The notes: a model not told the origin generated them from the sequence alone. Positions 8,574-17,562 are shown, counted from the first letter of the stretch. The stretch is DNA of 64,000 nt from CAVQXR01 sp963717955 (GCA_963717955.1 CAVQXR010000001.1:1612001-1676000), one strand, 5' to 3'. Program-made: numbers and translations.

Positions 8574-8960
8574 CTAGAGCGGTAACGCGTTCTCGTCGGC
8601 GGCCTGTCCAGTGCCCGTTAGTGCCCAATCAGACGCCTTCTCAGCCCAGTCAGCACCCTTGATGAGCGCATCCATGCGTGCCCCCGAGTCCCGCTTGCGC
8701 TCGATCACGGCCGCGTAGATCGACAGGGTCACGTCAGGGTTGCGATGGCCCGCCTGGTTCATCACGTAGGGCACGGTCGCACCGGCCTCCAGGAGGAGCG
8801 AGACGTATGTCCTCCGGAGGCTGTGCATTGTCACGTGATCCATCTCCGGCCGCCCTCGCTTCGCCAGCACGGCGTTCGCGCGCTCAACGGCCGGGTGAAG
8901 GATCCGCCCGTCAACGTTCGCTGGGTGGACCGGCGATCTAACCAGCTGGTCGACGTTCAC
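8574..8960 (-). pseudogene. Tyrosine integrase remnant (C-terminal catalytic part)
   Basis: 128 residues matching the end of a phage-type tyrosine recombinase. Visible are HSLRRTY (His and second Arg of the active site), the QAGH box with the third catalytic His, and SIYAAV with the nucleophilic Tyr. The N-terminal arm-binding domain and the first catalytic Arg are missing; homology stops near 8960 where a different open frame begins on the other strand. Its place directly after tRNA-Gly, pointing toward it, is the classic arrangement for an element integrated at a tRNA 3' end. It is unlikely to be active. Two AGTGCCC motifs spaced 10 bases (8610-8626) lie in its 3' end. Confidence 0.85.
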
Positions 8961-9040
8961 GACCGCGGGCGGGGTGATCTAGCCCGGGGCCGGGTGTTGA
9001 GTCCTTCGACACGACCGGGAGTGGCGCATCGTACGCTGCG

Positions 9041-9550
9041 ATGTTCGCCGTCGGACGCAACTCCGGTATCGGCGCCCCGGAAGGCGGCGGTATCTACCAG
9101 AGCGTGACCACTGCTGGGGGCTCGTTCAACGTGTCGGCAGACGTTGCCGCACATAACCCGGTAATCGAGAACCAGTCCTGCGGGTTGTTCGAGCTTCTTG
9201 TTGATGGTTTTGTCGTGGCCAGCCACGACTTCACGGCTCCGGACTACTCGCAGTGCCCGACAAGCACAACTGTCCGCAGCACAATCAGCGCGACGGGGCT
9301 GACACTGTCCGCCGGGCCGCACGAGGTCAGGGTCCGGATCAGCCGCGGGTTCGGCCTGACTCCAACCAGCGCAAACAGGGTTCGCCAGTACGTGGACAAC
9401 GTCAGCCTGACGCAGGTTACGGAGGGTATGCCGACCACGCTCGCTCAGTGCAAGAAGAGCGGCTGGGGGGACTACCCCGTGTTCAAGAACCAGGGCGACT
9501 GCGTGAGCTACGTCGCCTCCGGCGGGAAGAACCCACCGGCAAACGGCTAA
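9041..9550 (+). CDS. Secreted-type beta-sandwich protein fragment
   Basis: A 169-aa frame without a signal peptide. The frame stays open upstream only to a TGA near 8970, giving sequence that looks like the same domain (VESFDTTGSGASY), so the N-terminus is probably lost. The body resembles a galactose-binding-like/DUF642-type domain (VTTAGGSFNVSADVA, LLVDGFVVASHDF, VRQYVDNVSL). The C-terminus has the Cys-containing tail SGWGDYPVFKNQGDCVSYV seen in actinobacterial exported proteins. Codon choice is less GC-biased than in resident genes, in keeping with acquired DNA. The fragment is likely non-functional or relies on an alternative start. Confidence 0.6.
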   Translation: MFAVGRNSGIGAPEGGGIYQSVTTAGGSFNVSADVAAHNPVIENQSCGLFELLVDGFVVASHDFTAPDYSQCPTSTTVRSTISATGLTLSAGPHEVRVRISRGFGLTPTSANRVRQYVDNVSLTQVTEGMPTTLAQCKKSGWGDYPVFKNQGDCVSYVASGGKNPPANG

Positions 9551-10222
9551 AGGCACGCGATCGGGTTCGGGGAGGGCCGCCTTCGGGCGGCTCTCCGTCG
9601 TTGTGCGCCCGTCCGGCATCGCCGGGTCAGCGACCAGCCGCTCAGGGAAGCTGGAGCCGCCTTCTTCGGACCGCTAGGAAGCCAGACCCGAGCCGAGACG
9701 GCGAACACGCGCGAGCCGCCCACATGGGTAGACGCGAAACTACTGCTCAAGCTCGCTGAAGGAGCGCCCACACTCGACCCGGTCGAAATCGAGAGCGACC
9801 TCCCGGCCGGGGCTCTGAAGGAGATCCTCGCGTTTCCTCTCCCGTACGTCCCTCTCACGCTCGAGAACCACCGCCTGATCGCCATCGTCGGCCGCAGCCG
9901 AGTCGCCCTGAAGCTCGCCCGCTTCGCACTCCGATAGCCCAGCGCCGCGGGCGGGCGACAGCGACCCCGCCGTCACGCTGCACAGCGTTCTCGCCATTTT
10001 CGCCGAAATGCGCGCTCGGGTGGCGCACGGTTCCGCGCGTCACGCCCAGGCAGAGGACTCCCCCCTCTGGTACGGGTTCGGCGCAGGCAAGGGGGGCGTG
10101 CCGCTGACCGGCTTCGCGAGCGGCATCGTCGGGGCATACCGCGCGCATCGCAGCCGGCGTGGGCGGCGCCACCGCCTCGACGCTAGCCCGCACGGCGGCG
10201 GTGCGGGATCTCGATGCGTTCG
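9551..10222. other. Gene-poor stretch in the island
   Basis: Apart from the hairpin at 9571-9596, no frame in either orientation gives a recognisable or compositionally convincing protein. It is probably decayed mobile DNA between the exported-protein fragment and the E1 gene. Confidence 0.55.
9571..9596 (+). terminator. Terminator-like hairpin
   Basis: An 11-base stem (GGAGGGCCGCC with GGCGGCTCTCC, one G-T pair) closes a TTCG tetraloop 20 bases after the preceding gene. No T-tract follows. Confidence 0.6.
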
Positions 10223-12217
10223 TCATTCGAGGCTCTCGATCGCTCGGATTACGGCTTCCACGCCGGGCAGTGTCATCTGCTCGAGGTCGTGCTGGTATGG
10301 GACTGGCCGGTGCGGTGCTCCGACGCGAACGATCGGCGCATCGAGGTTCCAGAACCCGTGCTGGGCGACCGCTGCGGCGATCTCGGCCCCGATACCGCTG
10401 AATTGGACGGCTTCATGGGCGATCACGATGCGGCCGGTCTTGGCGACCGATTCGAGGATCGTGTTGAGGTCGAGTGGATAGAGCGTTCGAGGGTCGATCA
10501 CCTCGACGCTGGTTCCGTCGGTCTGAAGCCGGTCTGCTGCACGCAATGCGGCGGGCACAAGAGCTTGTGTTGCGACGACTGTGACATCTGATCCGGCACG
10601 CTTCACCTCCGCCTCTCCGAGAGCTATCGCATAGCGCTCCTCGGGTACCGGGCCTTCGCGGAACAGCAGTGATTTCGCTTCCAAGAAGACGACGGGATTG
10701 TCGTCGCGGATGGCTGCCGCGAGTAGGCCTTTGGCGTCGGCGGGCGAGGACGGGGCGACCACGACGAGTCCGGGGATGTGCGCGAACCATGCCTCGAGGC
10801 TCTGGGAGTGCTGGGCCCCGAGGCGTATGCCGCCGCCCGATGGGCCTCGTACGACGAGCGGAACGCGGGCGGCTCCGCCGGTCATGAAGCGAAACTTCGC
10901 GGCCTGGTTGACGATTGCATCTGCGGCGAGCGTCACGAAATCGAAGATCTGCAGCTCGACGACAGGCCGCAGGCCGGTGAGGGCCGCGCCGACTGCCATG
11001 CCGACGAATCCGCCTTCCGAGATAGGCGTGTTGCGGACTCGCGCGTCGCCGAACTGCTCCCACAGGCCCTCTGTGGCGCCGAAGATCCCGCCCAGCCGTC
11101 CCACATCCTCGCCGATCACGACGACGGTCTCGTCGGCCTCCATTTCGAGACGGAGGGCCTCGCGCACGGCACCGTAGAAGTCCAGGGGGCGCTCACAACC
11201 GGACGGAGGCGAGCTGCCAAGCGCATGGGGCACGTAGACGACGTCGTTGAGGTCGTTTTCACCGACGACCGGTTCTGCCTGTGCCCAGCTGATCGCTTCC
11301 TCGAGCTCGGCATCGACTGCGTCACGCACGGCATTCAGCGACTCGACGTCGGCACCGATTTCGAGCAGCGTCGACTCGACGCGAGCGATGGGGTCGCGGC
11401 GCATCCATTCCTGTTCCTCATGACGATCGCGCAGGTCCGGGAGGTTCGTTCGTACCGAGTGTTGCGTCCTGCGGTAGGTGATGGCTTCGATGAGCGTGGG
11501 GCCGTTGCCGTCCCGGGCGCGACATACTGCTGCCTCGACGGAGGTCCGCATCGCCAGGACGTCGTTGCCGTCCACCGTCGCCTCGGGCATCCCGTAGGCC
11601 GCGGCACGGGCGGCGATGCTTTCGACGGCTCTCACCTCGCGCCACTCGGTGGAGAGGGCGAATTGGTTGTTCTCGCAGATGAAGATGACCGGTAGTCGCC
11701 AGACCGACGCGAGGTTCATCGCCTCGTGCGCGAGTCCTTGATTCGCGGCCCCGTCTCCGAAGAACACGATCGTGACCTGCCCGCTTCCCCGGTGTTGTGC
11801 GCTGAGAGCCGATCCGCACCCGATTGGGAGGCCGGCGCCGACGATACCGTTGCAGCCGAGTACTCCGAGCTCGAGGTCGGCGATGTGCATCGAGCCGCCC
11901 AGGCCACGGCAGTAGCCGCTTGCCCGGCCCATGAGCTCGGCCATCATGCGGCGGATATCCGCCCCTTTCGCGATCAGATGACCGTGGCTGCGGTGATGTC
12001 CGACGATGTAGTCGTCGGGCCGGAGGGCGGAGGCGGCGCCGACGGCGATCGCCTCCTGCCCGATGCAGCTGTGCGCGGTGCCGGTGATCACGCCGGCGGC
12101 GAAGAGCTCGGCCGTCCGCTCCTCGAACCGTCTGATCAGGGACAGCTGCCGGTACGCGAGCTGCAGGTCGCCCCGCTCGCCCGGGCGCGTTGCGTCTGTA
12201 GGCAATGCAGGCGTCAT
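10223..12217 (-). CDS. Thiamine-diphosphate-dependent dehydrogenase E1, alpha-beta fusion
   Basis: A single 664-aa chain joining both E1 subunits of a 2-oxoacid or acetoin dehydrogenase. The alpha half (about 15-330) has the thiamine-diphosphate motif GDGAANQG (154-161) ending in ENNQF. The beta half (about 345-664) has VVIGEDVGRLGGIFGAT and the PISEGGFVGMAVGAAL region. In most bacteria these are separate genes, as in the second copy at 22577-24498. No E2 or E3 gene lies in the island, so partners would have to come from elsewhere or the enzyme works alone as a thiamine lyase/transferase. It is divergent from the SDR/cupin/isomerase genes. The substrate is unknown. Confidence 0.9.
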   Translation of the reverse strand: MTPALPTDATRPGERGDLQLAYRQLSLIRRFEERTAELFAAGVITGTAHSCIGQEAIAVGAASALRPDDYIVGHHRSHGHLIAKGADIRRMMAELMGRASGYCRGLGGSMHIADLELGVLGCNGIVGAGLPIGCGSALSAQHRGSGQVTIVFFGDGAANQGLAHEAMNLASVWRLPVIFICENNQFALSTEWREVRAVESIAARAAAYGMPEATVDGNDVLAMRTSVEAAVCRARDGNGPTLIEAITYRRTQHSVRTNLPDLRDRHEEQEWMRRDPIARVESTLLEIGADVESLNAVRDAVDAELEEAISWAQAEPVVGENDLNDVVYVPHALGSSPPSGCERPLDFYGAVREALRLEMEADETVVVIGEDVGRLGGIFGATEGLWEQFGDARVRNTPISEGGFVGMAVGAALTGLRPVVELQIFDFVTLAADAIVNQAAKFRFMTGGAARVPLVVRGPSGGGIRLGAQHSQSLEAWFAHIPGLVVVAPSSPADAKGLLAAAIRDDNPVVFLEAKSLLFREGPVPEERYAIALGEAEVKRAGSDVTVVATQALVPAALRAADRLQTDGTSVEVIDPRTLYPLDLNTILESVAKTGRIVIAHEAVQFSGIGAEIAAAVAQHGFWNLDAPIVRVGAPHRPVPYQHDLEQMTLPGVEAVIRAIESLE

Positions 12218-12353
12218 GCCGGCTCACTGCTCCACCGCGGCAACGCTCCTGAAGGGTCGGCCGCGCGACGGGTGATCCGGCGCAGGCGCAACAGCGGTCG
12301 GGCGCAAGACCGTCGTGCGCCGAGGTGTTGGTTCGGCATCTTAGGTGAGATCA

Positions 12354-12379
12354 TGCACTAACCATTAAGTAGATGCATT
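12354..12379. promoter_or_regulatory. AT-rich imperfect palindrome between divergent island genes
   Basis: This 26-base site begins ATGCACTAA and ends GATGCAT, with matching ATGCA/TGCAT outer arms and an AT-rich centre unlike the surrounding DNA. It lies in the 264-base divergent intergenic region, where an operator for the lost GntR-type regulator would be expected. The symmetry is only partial. Confidence 0.3.
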
Positions 12380-12481
12380 TAAAAGGTCGTTGCGGTAGCA
12401 TCGGCGCGTGACCCGCCTTGTCTCGTCGTACTTTCACGTCCGGCTGGCGGGTGTCGTCGGTGCCCTCGACGGAGCAGGCAG

Positions 12482-13279
12482 GTGCCCGTGAGGCTCGCGC
12501 GCGATGTGGCGCTCGTCACGGGTGGAGGGCGAGGCCTGGGTGCGGCGATCGCCCGTGCGCTCGCGGACGAGGGCTGCTCGGTGGCCGTAACGGACATCGA
12601 TGCAGAGACGGCGGTTGCGCTCGCTGATGAAATCGGCGGCAAGGCGGTCGGGCTCCATCTCGACGTTCGCGACCGCTCGTCGATCGAGGCAGCGGTTTCC
12701 GAGGCCGTGGCGCGGCTTGGTGAGATCTCCGTGCTCGTGAACAACGCGGGCATCAACCGGGTCGGGCCATCCGAGACATATGACGAGGCCGTCTGGAACG
12801 ACGTGGTCGAGGTCAACCTCACCGGTGTGTTCCGCTGCTGCCAGGTCGTCGGCGCGCGGATGCTCGCCAGTGGGCGGGGCTCGATCGTCAACCTTGCGTC
12901 GGTGCACTCGCGGATCGCGAGCCCTGGCCGGGCGGCCTACTGCGCCACGAAGACCGGGCTCGTGGGTCTCACGCGAGCGCTGGCCGTCGAGTGGGCCTCC
13001 CGAGGCGTCCGGGTGAACGCCGTGGCGCCCGGGTACATCAACACGCGCCTCACCATGGACGCGATCCGGTCAGGGCTCATTTCCGAGAGCGAACTCCTGG
13101 ATCGCATCCCGCTCGGCCGCCTCGGCACGGCCGAGCATGTCGCCAAGTCGGTCGTGTTCCTCGCTTCGAACGACTCGGCGTACGTGACCGGGACGACTAT
13201 CGAGACCGATGGCGGCTACGTGGCGTTCGGGGCGCCCGGTCCCGCGAGTCGCATCCCCTCGGCTCCTGTTGCGCGATGA
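12482..13279 (+). CDS. Short-chain dehydrogenase/reductase (classical)
   Basis: A 265-aa classical SDR with every hallmark: TGGGRGLG cofactor loop (about 14-21), NNAG, catalytic Ser (NLASVHS), YCATK (Tyr-x-x-x-Lys) and PGYINT. It likely oxidises or reduces a sugar, polyol or hydroxy acid with NAD(P). The GTG at 12482 is preferred because GGAG lies 7 bases upstream; GTG at 12488 is an alternative. It is the first gene of the plus-strand island set with cupin and isomerase. The last 20 or so residues extend past the usual SDR end. Confidence 0.92.
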   Translation: MPVRLARDVALVTGGGRGLGAAIARALADEGCSVAVTDIDAETAVALADEIGGKAVGLHLDVRDRSSIEAAVSEAVARLGEISVLVNNAGINRVGPSETYDEAVWNDVVEVNLTGVFRCCQVVGARMLASGRGSIVNLASVHSRIASPGRAAYCATKTGLVGLTRALAVEWASRGVRVNAVAPGYINTRLTMDAIRSGLISESELLDRIPLGRLGTAEHVAKSVVFLASNDSAYVTGTTIETDGGYVAFGAPGPASRIPSAPVAR

Positions 13280-13353
13280 CCGAGCGCATGCCAGCGGGCA
13301 CGGTTCGATCGAGTCGGCACAACACTCGTCATCGACGGTGAAAGGAAGGCGGC

Positions 13354-13938
13354 ATGAACATGAGCCAGCCCTTCGACGCGGCCTTCTATCGTGGTCACGG
13401 GTGGGACAACGTCACCGGGCCCGACGCCGAGCGGGCACGGGAGCTGATGGACGGATTGCACGCACGCAAGCAGTGGCTCTCGCTCGTTGGCAACCTCTAC
13501 CAGGAGCGTCTGGTCGCTGAGTTCCCCGGGACACGGTGCCTGCTCCCGATCAACTGGCTGGCGATCCCGGAGCGGAAATTCGACTACGTCCTCATCCGAA
13601 CCGAGCCCGGCCACTCGTTCCCCGAGCACGTCCACGGATATGGCGATGAGATCTACCTCGTTGTCGGCGGCAGCGGCACCGTCTTTCTCAACGGGAAGGC
13701 GCACGAGGCCCGGGCGTCCGACATCTTCCACATCCCGCCGGGCACAGCCCATGGCTACACAGCGTCAGCGGACTCCGACACGACCTTCGACCTCTTCGTG
13801 GTCAATGCCCCAGGGGTCGCGGCCGAGCTTCGGTCGCGTTACTGGGCAACCGAGCCCATCCCGGAAGAGGGGCCACATGGCAGCAAGATCGACGAAGAAG
13901 GACTGGGTCAGCCGCATTCCCGTGGGACATGCTCATGA
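13354..13938 (+). CDS. Cupin-domain protein
   Basis: A 194-aa single-cupin protein. The metal-site pattern is in FPEHVHGYGDEIYLVVGGSG (about residues 89-108), with the second histidine in PPGTAHGY near 130. AAGGAAGG lies about 7 bases before the ATG. Small cupins in sugar-acid clusters often serve as isomerases or epimerases, but nothing fixes the reaction here. The last 20 residues look unrelated to the fold and run into the following regulator fragment, which starts 10 bases before this stop. A recombination junction at the C-terminus is possible. Confidence 0.82.
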   Translation: MNMSQPFDAAFYRGHGWDNVTGPDAERARELMDGLHARKQWLSLVGNLYQERLVAEFPGTRCLLPINWLAIPERKFDYVLIRTEPGHSFPEHVHGYGDEIYLVVGGSGTVFLNGKAHEARASDIFHIPPGTAHGYTASADSDTTFDLFVVNAPGVAAELRSRYWATEPIPEEGPHGSKIDEEGLGQPHSRGTCS

Positions 13939-14120
13939 GCGGCAACCAGATCGGCAACTCGGTCGAAGAACACCGCGCAATCCTGGCGGCATTGGAGGCC
14001 GACGATCCGGAACGTGTCGGGACCGCGACAGAGACGCACGTCGCGCACAGCTACGCCCTGATGTCCGAGTACCTGCAGGGAGCACCCGGCTCCGATCCGT
14101 TCGACCTGGCCTCGGACTGA
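13929..14120 (+). pseudogene. GntR/FadR-type regulator remnant (end of FCD ligand domain)
   Basis: A 63-codon frame containing SVEEHRAILAALEADDPERV, the last-helix pattern of the FCD ligand-binding domain of FadR-subfamily GntR regulators. The next segment ATETHVAHSYALMSEYL is also typical. No helix-turn-helix or upstream FCD helices remain. It starts inside the cupin gene and is probably the fused end of a deleted regulator. Its loss would leave the cluster without its local control protein. Confidence 0.6.
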
Positions 14121-14169
14121 CCACGGCGCGGAGCCACAGACAGATGACATCTCGAACGAAGGGGTCGAC

Positions 14170-15006
14170 ATGCAACTGGGGATGATCAACTCCGCTTGGT
14201 TCGGATCCAAGTACAACGGCCGGCTCGGGCTCGAGAAGATGAAGGAGCTCGGGTTCGACGCAGTCGACATCCTCGCCGACCCTCTCGACCTCTCGGCGGA
14301 CGAGCGAGCGACCCTCGCGCGAGACATCGCCGAAGTCGGCCTGGCGTTACCGTCGGTGATCGTGGTAGCAGCCGGCTTCTCGGACTTCAACCCGTCGATT
14401 CGTCGATTCCACCTCGACCGAGCAAAGAGCCATGTCGACCTCGGCGTCGAACTGGGCGCGAAGCTGATGGTCGTCGCCCTCGGCGAGTACATCTGGCAGC
14501 ACGAGGTGATTCCACCCGAGGCCCAATGGCACTGGGCCGTGGATTCGACACGGGAGCTCGGCGACTACGCCGCTTCGTGCGGGCTCGAGCTCGCGATGGA
14601 ACTCGAGCCATTCCAGCTCTCGCTCGTCAACACGATCGACAAGCTCGCGAAGTTCCTCGATGACGTCGACCACCCCGCCGTCAAGGCGAACCTCGACTGC
14701 TCGCATCTCTGGCTGATGGGACTCAACGCGTCCGAGATCCTCAAGCTCAAGGGACGAATCATCCACACGCACTTCTCCGACTGCAACGGCGAAACCCACG
14801 GCGATCTCCCGCCGGGCCGCGGCAACACACCGCTCATCCGCTACCTCGAAGCGCTCGTGCAAGCCGAGTTCGACGGAGTCATCTCACTCGAGCTCGAGTA
14901 CGCACCCCAGCCGGACCAGATCGTCGAGTGGGTCACGGAAGCCTACGACGCGACCGCTGCGATGATGGAGAGCCTCGGGGTTCGAACGCCCCCCGGTGAA
15001 CGATGA
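14170..15006 (+). CDS. Sugar phosphate isomerase/epimerase-like TIM barrel
   Basis: A 278-aa protein of the xylose-isomerase-like (AP endonuclease 2) barrel family. Metal-binding acidic and histidine positions appear in AMELEPF, NLDCSHL, HTHFSDCNG and SLELEY, the expected order for hydroxypyruvate-isomerase and inosose-type enzymes. AAGGGG lies 6 bases before the ATG. With the SDR and cupin it forms a plausible polyol or sugar-acid oxidation/isomerisation set, and the divergent E1 could act on the resulting oxoacid; that pathway link is inference. The length is normal for the family. Confidence 0.88.
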   Translation: MQLGMINSAWFGSKYNGRLGLEKMKELGFDAVDILADPLDLSADERATLARDIAEVGLALPSVIVVAAGFSDFNPSIRRFHLDRAKSHVDLGVELGAKLMVVALGEYIWQHEVIPPEAQWHWAVDSTRELGDYAASCGLELAMELEPFQLSLVNTIDKLAKFLDDVDHPAVKANLDCSHLWLMGLNASEILKLKGRIIHTHFSDCNGETHGDLPPGRGNTPLIRYLEALVQAEFDGVISLELEYAPQPDQIVEWVTEAYDATAAMMESLGVRTPPGER

Positions 15007-15291
15007 CAACCCACGCGCTCGCTCTCGAATCTGAGTCGCCCCCGAGACCGACCTCAAGACGGTTGTCCTAGAAGACGCGACCGGCATCTCAGCCGCCACC
15101 GGCGAGGCGTACTAATAGACCCAGACAACGGACCGGACCGACCTCAAGGGTCACGCCACTCCGTCCCGGCGCAACCTACCGCCGGGGCGAAACTGCGCCG
15201 GGGGTGGTGCGTCGCATCGGATCGGTCTAGAACTGGGTCTCGGGCGGCAAAGGGTGATGGTCGACGGAGAGCGCCTCACGACTCGGTTTGG

Positions 15292-15774
15292 GTGGACTAC
15301 CTACGGCAGAGCATTGCCGTCCTTGAGCGCAACCTTGGGACGTGGGACACGTGTGTGCGCTCGGGAGCATCGCACGACGGTGCAGTCTGGCAGAGCCTCG
15401 GGCTCACTGCAGTTCTTGGGAACCTCAACGCACCCTCAGCAGGATCGTGCAACAGAGACTGGAACGTCATCGAGCTGCAGCTGAACTCACCCGTGATCCC
15501 GGTCGAGACGAACCTCGGTAGTCTCCGCGTGGGACTCAAGCGAGGCAACCTGAGTTCCGAGCTTCGTGCCGCCGCGCGAGCGGTTGTCGGAGGGATCGCC
15601 TGGCCCCTGGAAGATCCATGCGCGCGCTTGAACGGACAGCCGCCTCTGACGTACGGTGAAGACTGGCCGGTACCCGCGCCCTTCCGCGGCCGACTCACCG
15701 CTCTCATTGACCGTGACGGCAGAATTAATCGGCTTGTGATCATCACCGGCTATCACGAGATCGAATGCCCATGA
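15292..15774 (+). CDS. Hypothetical protein, possibly N-terminally truncated
   Basis: A GTG-initiated frame of 160 aa with believable protein composition but no family I recognise. It has a single Cys early (WDTCVRS), another in GSCNRDW and a terminal IECP. The same frame stays open for at least 50 bases upstream without a better start, so the N-terminus may be missing. No convincing ribosome-binding site is visible. It is the last gene of the first island segment, just before the repeated end region, and its third-position GC is lower than that of resident genes. Confidence 0.4.
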   Translation: MDYLRQSIAVLERNLGTWDTCVRSGASHDGAVWQSLGLTAVLGNLNAPSAGSCNRDWNVIELQLNSPVIPVETNLGSLRVGLKRGNLSSELRAAARAVVGGIAWPLEDPCARLNGQPPLTYGEDWPVPAPFRGRLTALIDRDGRINRLVIITGYHEIECP

Positions 15775-16064
15775 CGTTGCACGCACCCACGCCAGAAAGC
15801 TGATGCCGGTGGGCGACGTGGCGCCATGAACCACCCTGACTTTCTTGAAGGTTCCTGACCAGGTTCGATCCGCCGGAGATCCGGTGGAAGCCGTGGCCGT
15901 CGGCAGGCCGCGGCCATTGGGCACTAGCCCGGTTCCAGTGCCCAAATCCCCGGTAATCGGGCCGAATCCACGGCAATCCGAGGGCCAGGGCGTGAGGCGG
16001 TGAGAGCCTGGATTCCGCTCAACCAAGCCGTTTCCAGGCCCCCAACGGCCAACCCGCCCTTCGT

Positions 16065-16107
16065 CTTGCCATGCAGAAGGTCGTGGGTTCGAGTCCCATC
16101 ATCCGCT
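16065..16107 (+). repeat. Attachment-site copy: tRNA-Gly 3' fragment 1
   Basis: 43 bases identical to the tRNA-Gly 3' half, from within the anticodon arm (CTTGCCATGCAG) through the T arm and acceptor end. There is no D arm or 5' acceptor, so this is not a gene but an att-type duplication. Confidence 0.92.
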
Positions 16108-16112
16108 TCGCG

Positions 16113-16137
16113 AAAAGCCCCGCTCAAGCGGGGCTTT
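16113..16137 (+). terminator. Hairpin terminator following tRNA fragment 1
   Basis: AAAGCCCCGCT and its exact complement AGCGGGGCTTT form a near-perfect stem with T-rich 3' side. It parallels the terminator of the intact tRNA. Confidence 0.8.
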
Positions 16138-16233
16138 CTGTTGCCTGGAACGGTGACGTGTTTTCGTGCGTTGCCAGATTCCGATTCAGACTTCCCGCAG
16201 ATCGCGCGGACGCGGCGAGGCCGCCTCCGCCTC

Positions 16234-17379
16234 TCAGCTCTCCTTTCCCTCACAGAACGCCCGCGCCACCGCCAGGTAGACCCGCCGACACTGGTCGACT
16301 GACTCCAGATCGACCCATTCGCTCGCCGCGTGCGCCCCCTCGCCGTCTGGCCCGAAGATCACCGTCGGGATTCCCGCCGTCGAGAGCAATGCGGAGTCCA
16401 TCCACCCCGTTGCGCCCGTCACCGGCCGCTCCGACCCAACGATCCCCGACGCCACCCGCCGTACCAGCTCCACGATCGGCTCGCCAAGCGACACCTCGAA
16501 TGGGTCCCGGACCAATCCGGACATTGCCGTTGCCCGGAATGCATGGTCAGCTGCCGCGATGCCGTCGATCAGCTCCTCGATCTGCCGGGCGACGAGATCG
16601 AGATCTTCCCCGGGCACAGTCCGTCGCTCAATCCGGACGAGACAGCGGTCGGGATAGGTCGACAGCTCGGCGCCACCCTCGATCAACGACGCGTGGATCG
16701 ACCCCGTCCCGAGCAGCGGGTGCCCCACCTCTGCGCGCAACTGCCGATCAAGCCCCTCCATTCCCACCAGAACGTGCCCCATCTTCGCGATAGCGTCCAC
16801 CCCTAGGTCGGGCCGCGACCCGTGCGCCGCCACCCCGGTCGCCTCTACGTCGAGCCAGACGAACCCCTTGTGCGCGACCGTGACCGCGAGACCCGTCGGC
16901 TCGGTGACGATCGCCGCGTCGGCACGATAGTCGTGCACCACCGCCTGCGTGCCGATGCTGGCGTACTCCTCATCCGTCACCGCCGTCACGATGACGTCGC
17001 CAGCGGGCGGATCGGCCACCAGCTCGGCGGCCGCCAGCATTATCGCCGCCAAACTCCCCTTCATGTCGTACGAGCCGCGGCCATGCAGCCGGTTCCCCTC
17101 AACTCGCGCACCCAAGGCACCGTCGGGACCGCCGAGACCGACCGTGTCGGTGTGGGCGTTCAGCATCAGCGATCGCCCACCTCCGCGACCGCGCACCCGG
17201 CCAATGACGTTCGGCCGCCCGCCCGCCGTTTCCTGCAGCCGCACCTCAAGCCCGGCCCGTTCAAGCCACTCCCCCACGAACCCCGCGATCTCCCCCTCTC
17301 CCGCCGCCCCCGGTACGAGCGAGGGATTGACCGAATCAATCTCCACCAACCGACCCAACAACCCCAACAGCTCCGCCAC
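16234..17379 (-). CDS. M20-family peptidase/deacylase (ArgE/DapE type)
   Basis: A 381-aa metallohydrolase of the acetylornithine deacetylase/succinyl-diaminopimelate desuccinylase family. Metal ligands and catalytic acids are in NAHTDTVG (His, catalytic Asp; about 74-81), GRGSYDMKGS (bridging Asp, about 101) and TAVTDEEYAS (general-base Glu pair, about 132). The lid/dimer domain follows, and a late His (GEGAHAASE) completes the site. It starts with GTG at 17379. It is the only gene between attachment copies at 16.07 and 17.56 kb, so it is the whole cargo of the second island segment. The substrate cannot be specified. Confidence 0.92.
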   Translation of the reverse strand: MAELLGLLGRLVEIDSVNPSLVPGAAGEGEIAGFVGEWLERAGLEVRLQETAGGRPNVIGRVRGRGGGRSLMLNAHTDTVGLGGPDGALGARVEGNRLHGRGSYDMKGSLAAIMLAAAELVADPPAGDVIVTAVTDEEYASIGTQAVVHDYRADAAIVTEPTGLAVTVAHKGFVWLDVEATGVAAHGSRPDLGVDAIAKMGHVLVGMEGLDRQLRAEVGHPLLGTGSIHASLIEGGAELSTYPDRCLVRIERRTVPGEDLDLVARQIEELIDGIAAADHAFRATAMSGLVRDPFEVSLGEPIVELVRRVASGIVGSERPVTGATGWMDSALLSTAGIPTVIFGPDGEGAHAASEWVDLESVDQCRRVYLAVARAFCEGKES

Positions 17380-17562
17380 GTCACCGTCCCTCGCAATCCC
17401 AAGCAGCAGTCAATGGACACTAGCCCGTTTCCAGTGCCCAAGTCCCCGGTAATCGGGACGGATCCACGGTAATCCGAGACCTGCGGAGCGGGACCGCGAG
17501 GGCCTGGATTTCGCTCAACCAAGCCGTTTCCAGGCCCTCAACAGCGACCCAGCCCTTCGTCC

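Larger units (their letters stand above)
15922..16144 (+). repeat. Island right-end repeat, copy 1
   Basis: About 220 bases closely matching 17418-17642. It runs from CACTAGCCCG through AACCAAGCCGTTTCCAGG to the tRNA-Gly fragment and its terminator. It contains AGTGCCC, also present in the integrase end at 8610. It is best read as the right attachment arm of an integrated element. Confidence 0.8.

Noticed and set aside
8574..8960. Functional integrase
   Set aside because: The N-terminal domains and the first catalytic Arg are missing, and the sequence upstream is unrelated.
9041..9550. Phage tail or adhesin gene
   Set aside because: Only a beta-sandwich domain and a Cys tail are visible, with no other structural phage genes nearby.
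16065..16107. Possible additional tRNA genes at 16065, 17563 and 19472
   Set aside because: Each copy has only the 3' part of the tRNA (no 5' acceptor strand or D arm), so no cloverleaf can form.
15924..16253. Minus-strand frames with the peptide ADDGTRTHDLLHG, also at 17420-17656 and 19348-19680
   Set aside because: These are antisense translations of the tRNA-Gly 3' fragment, a well-known source of false conserved proteins. They mark attachment repeats, not genes.
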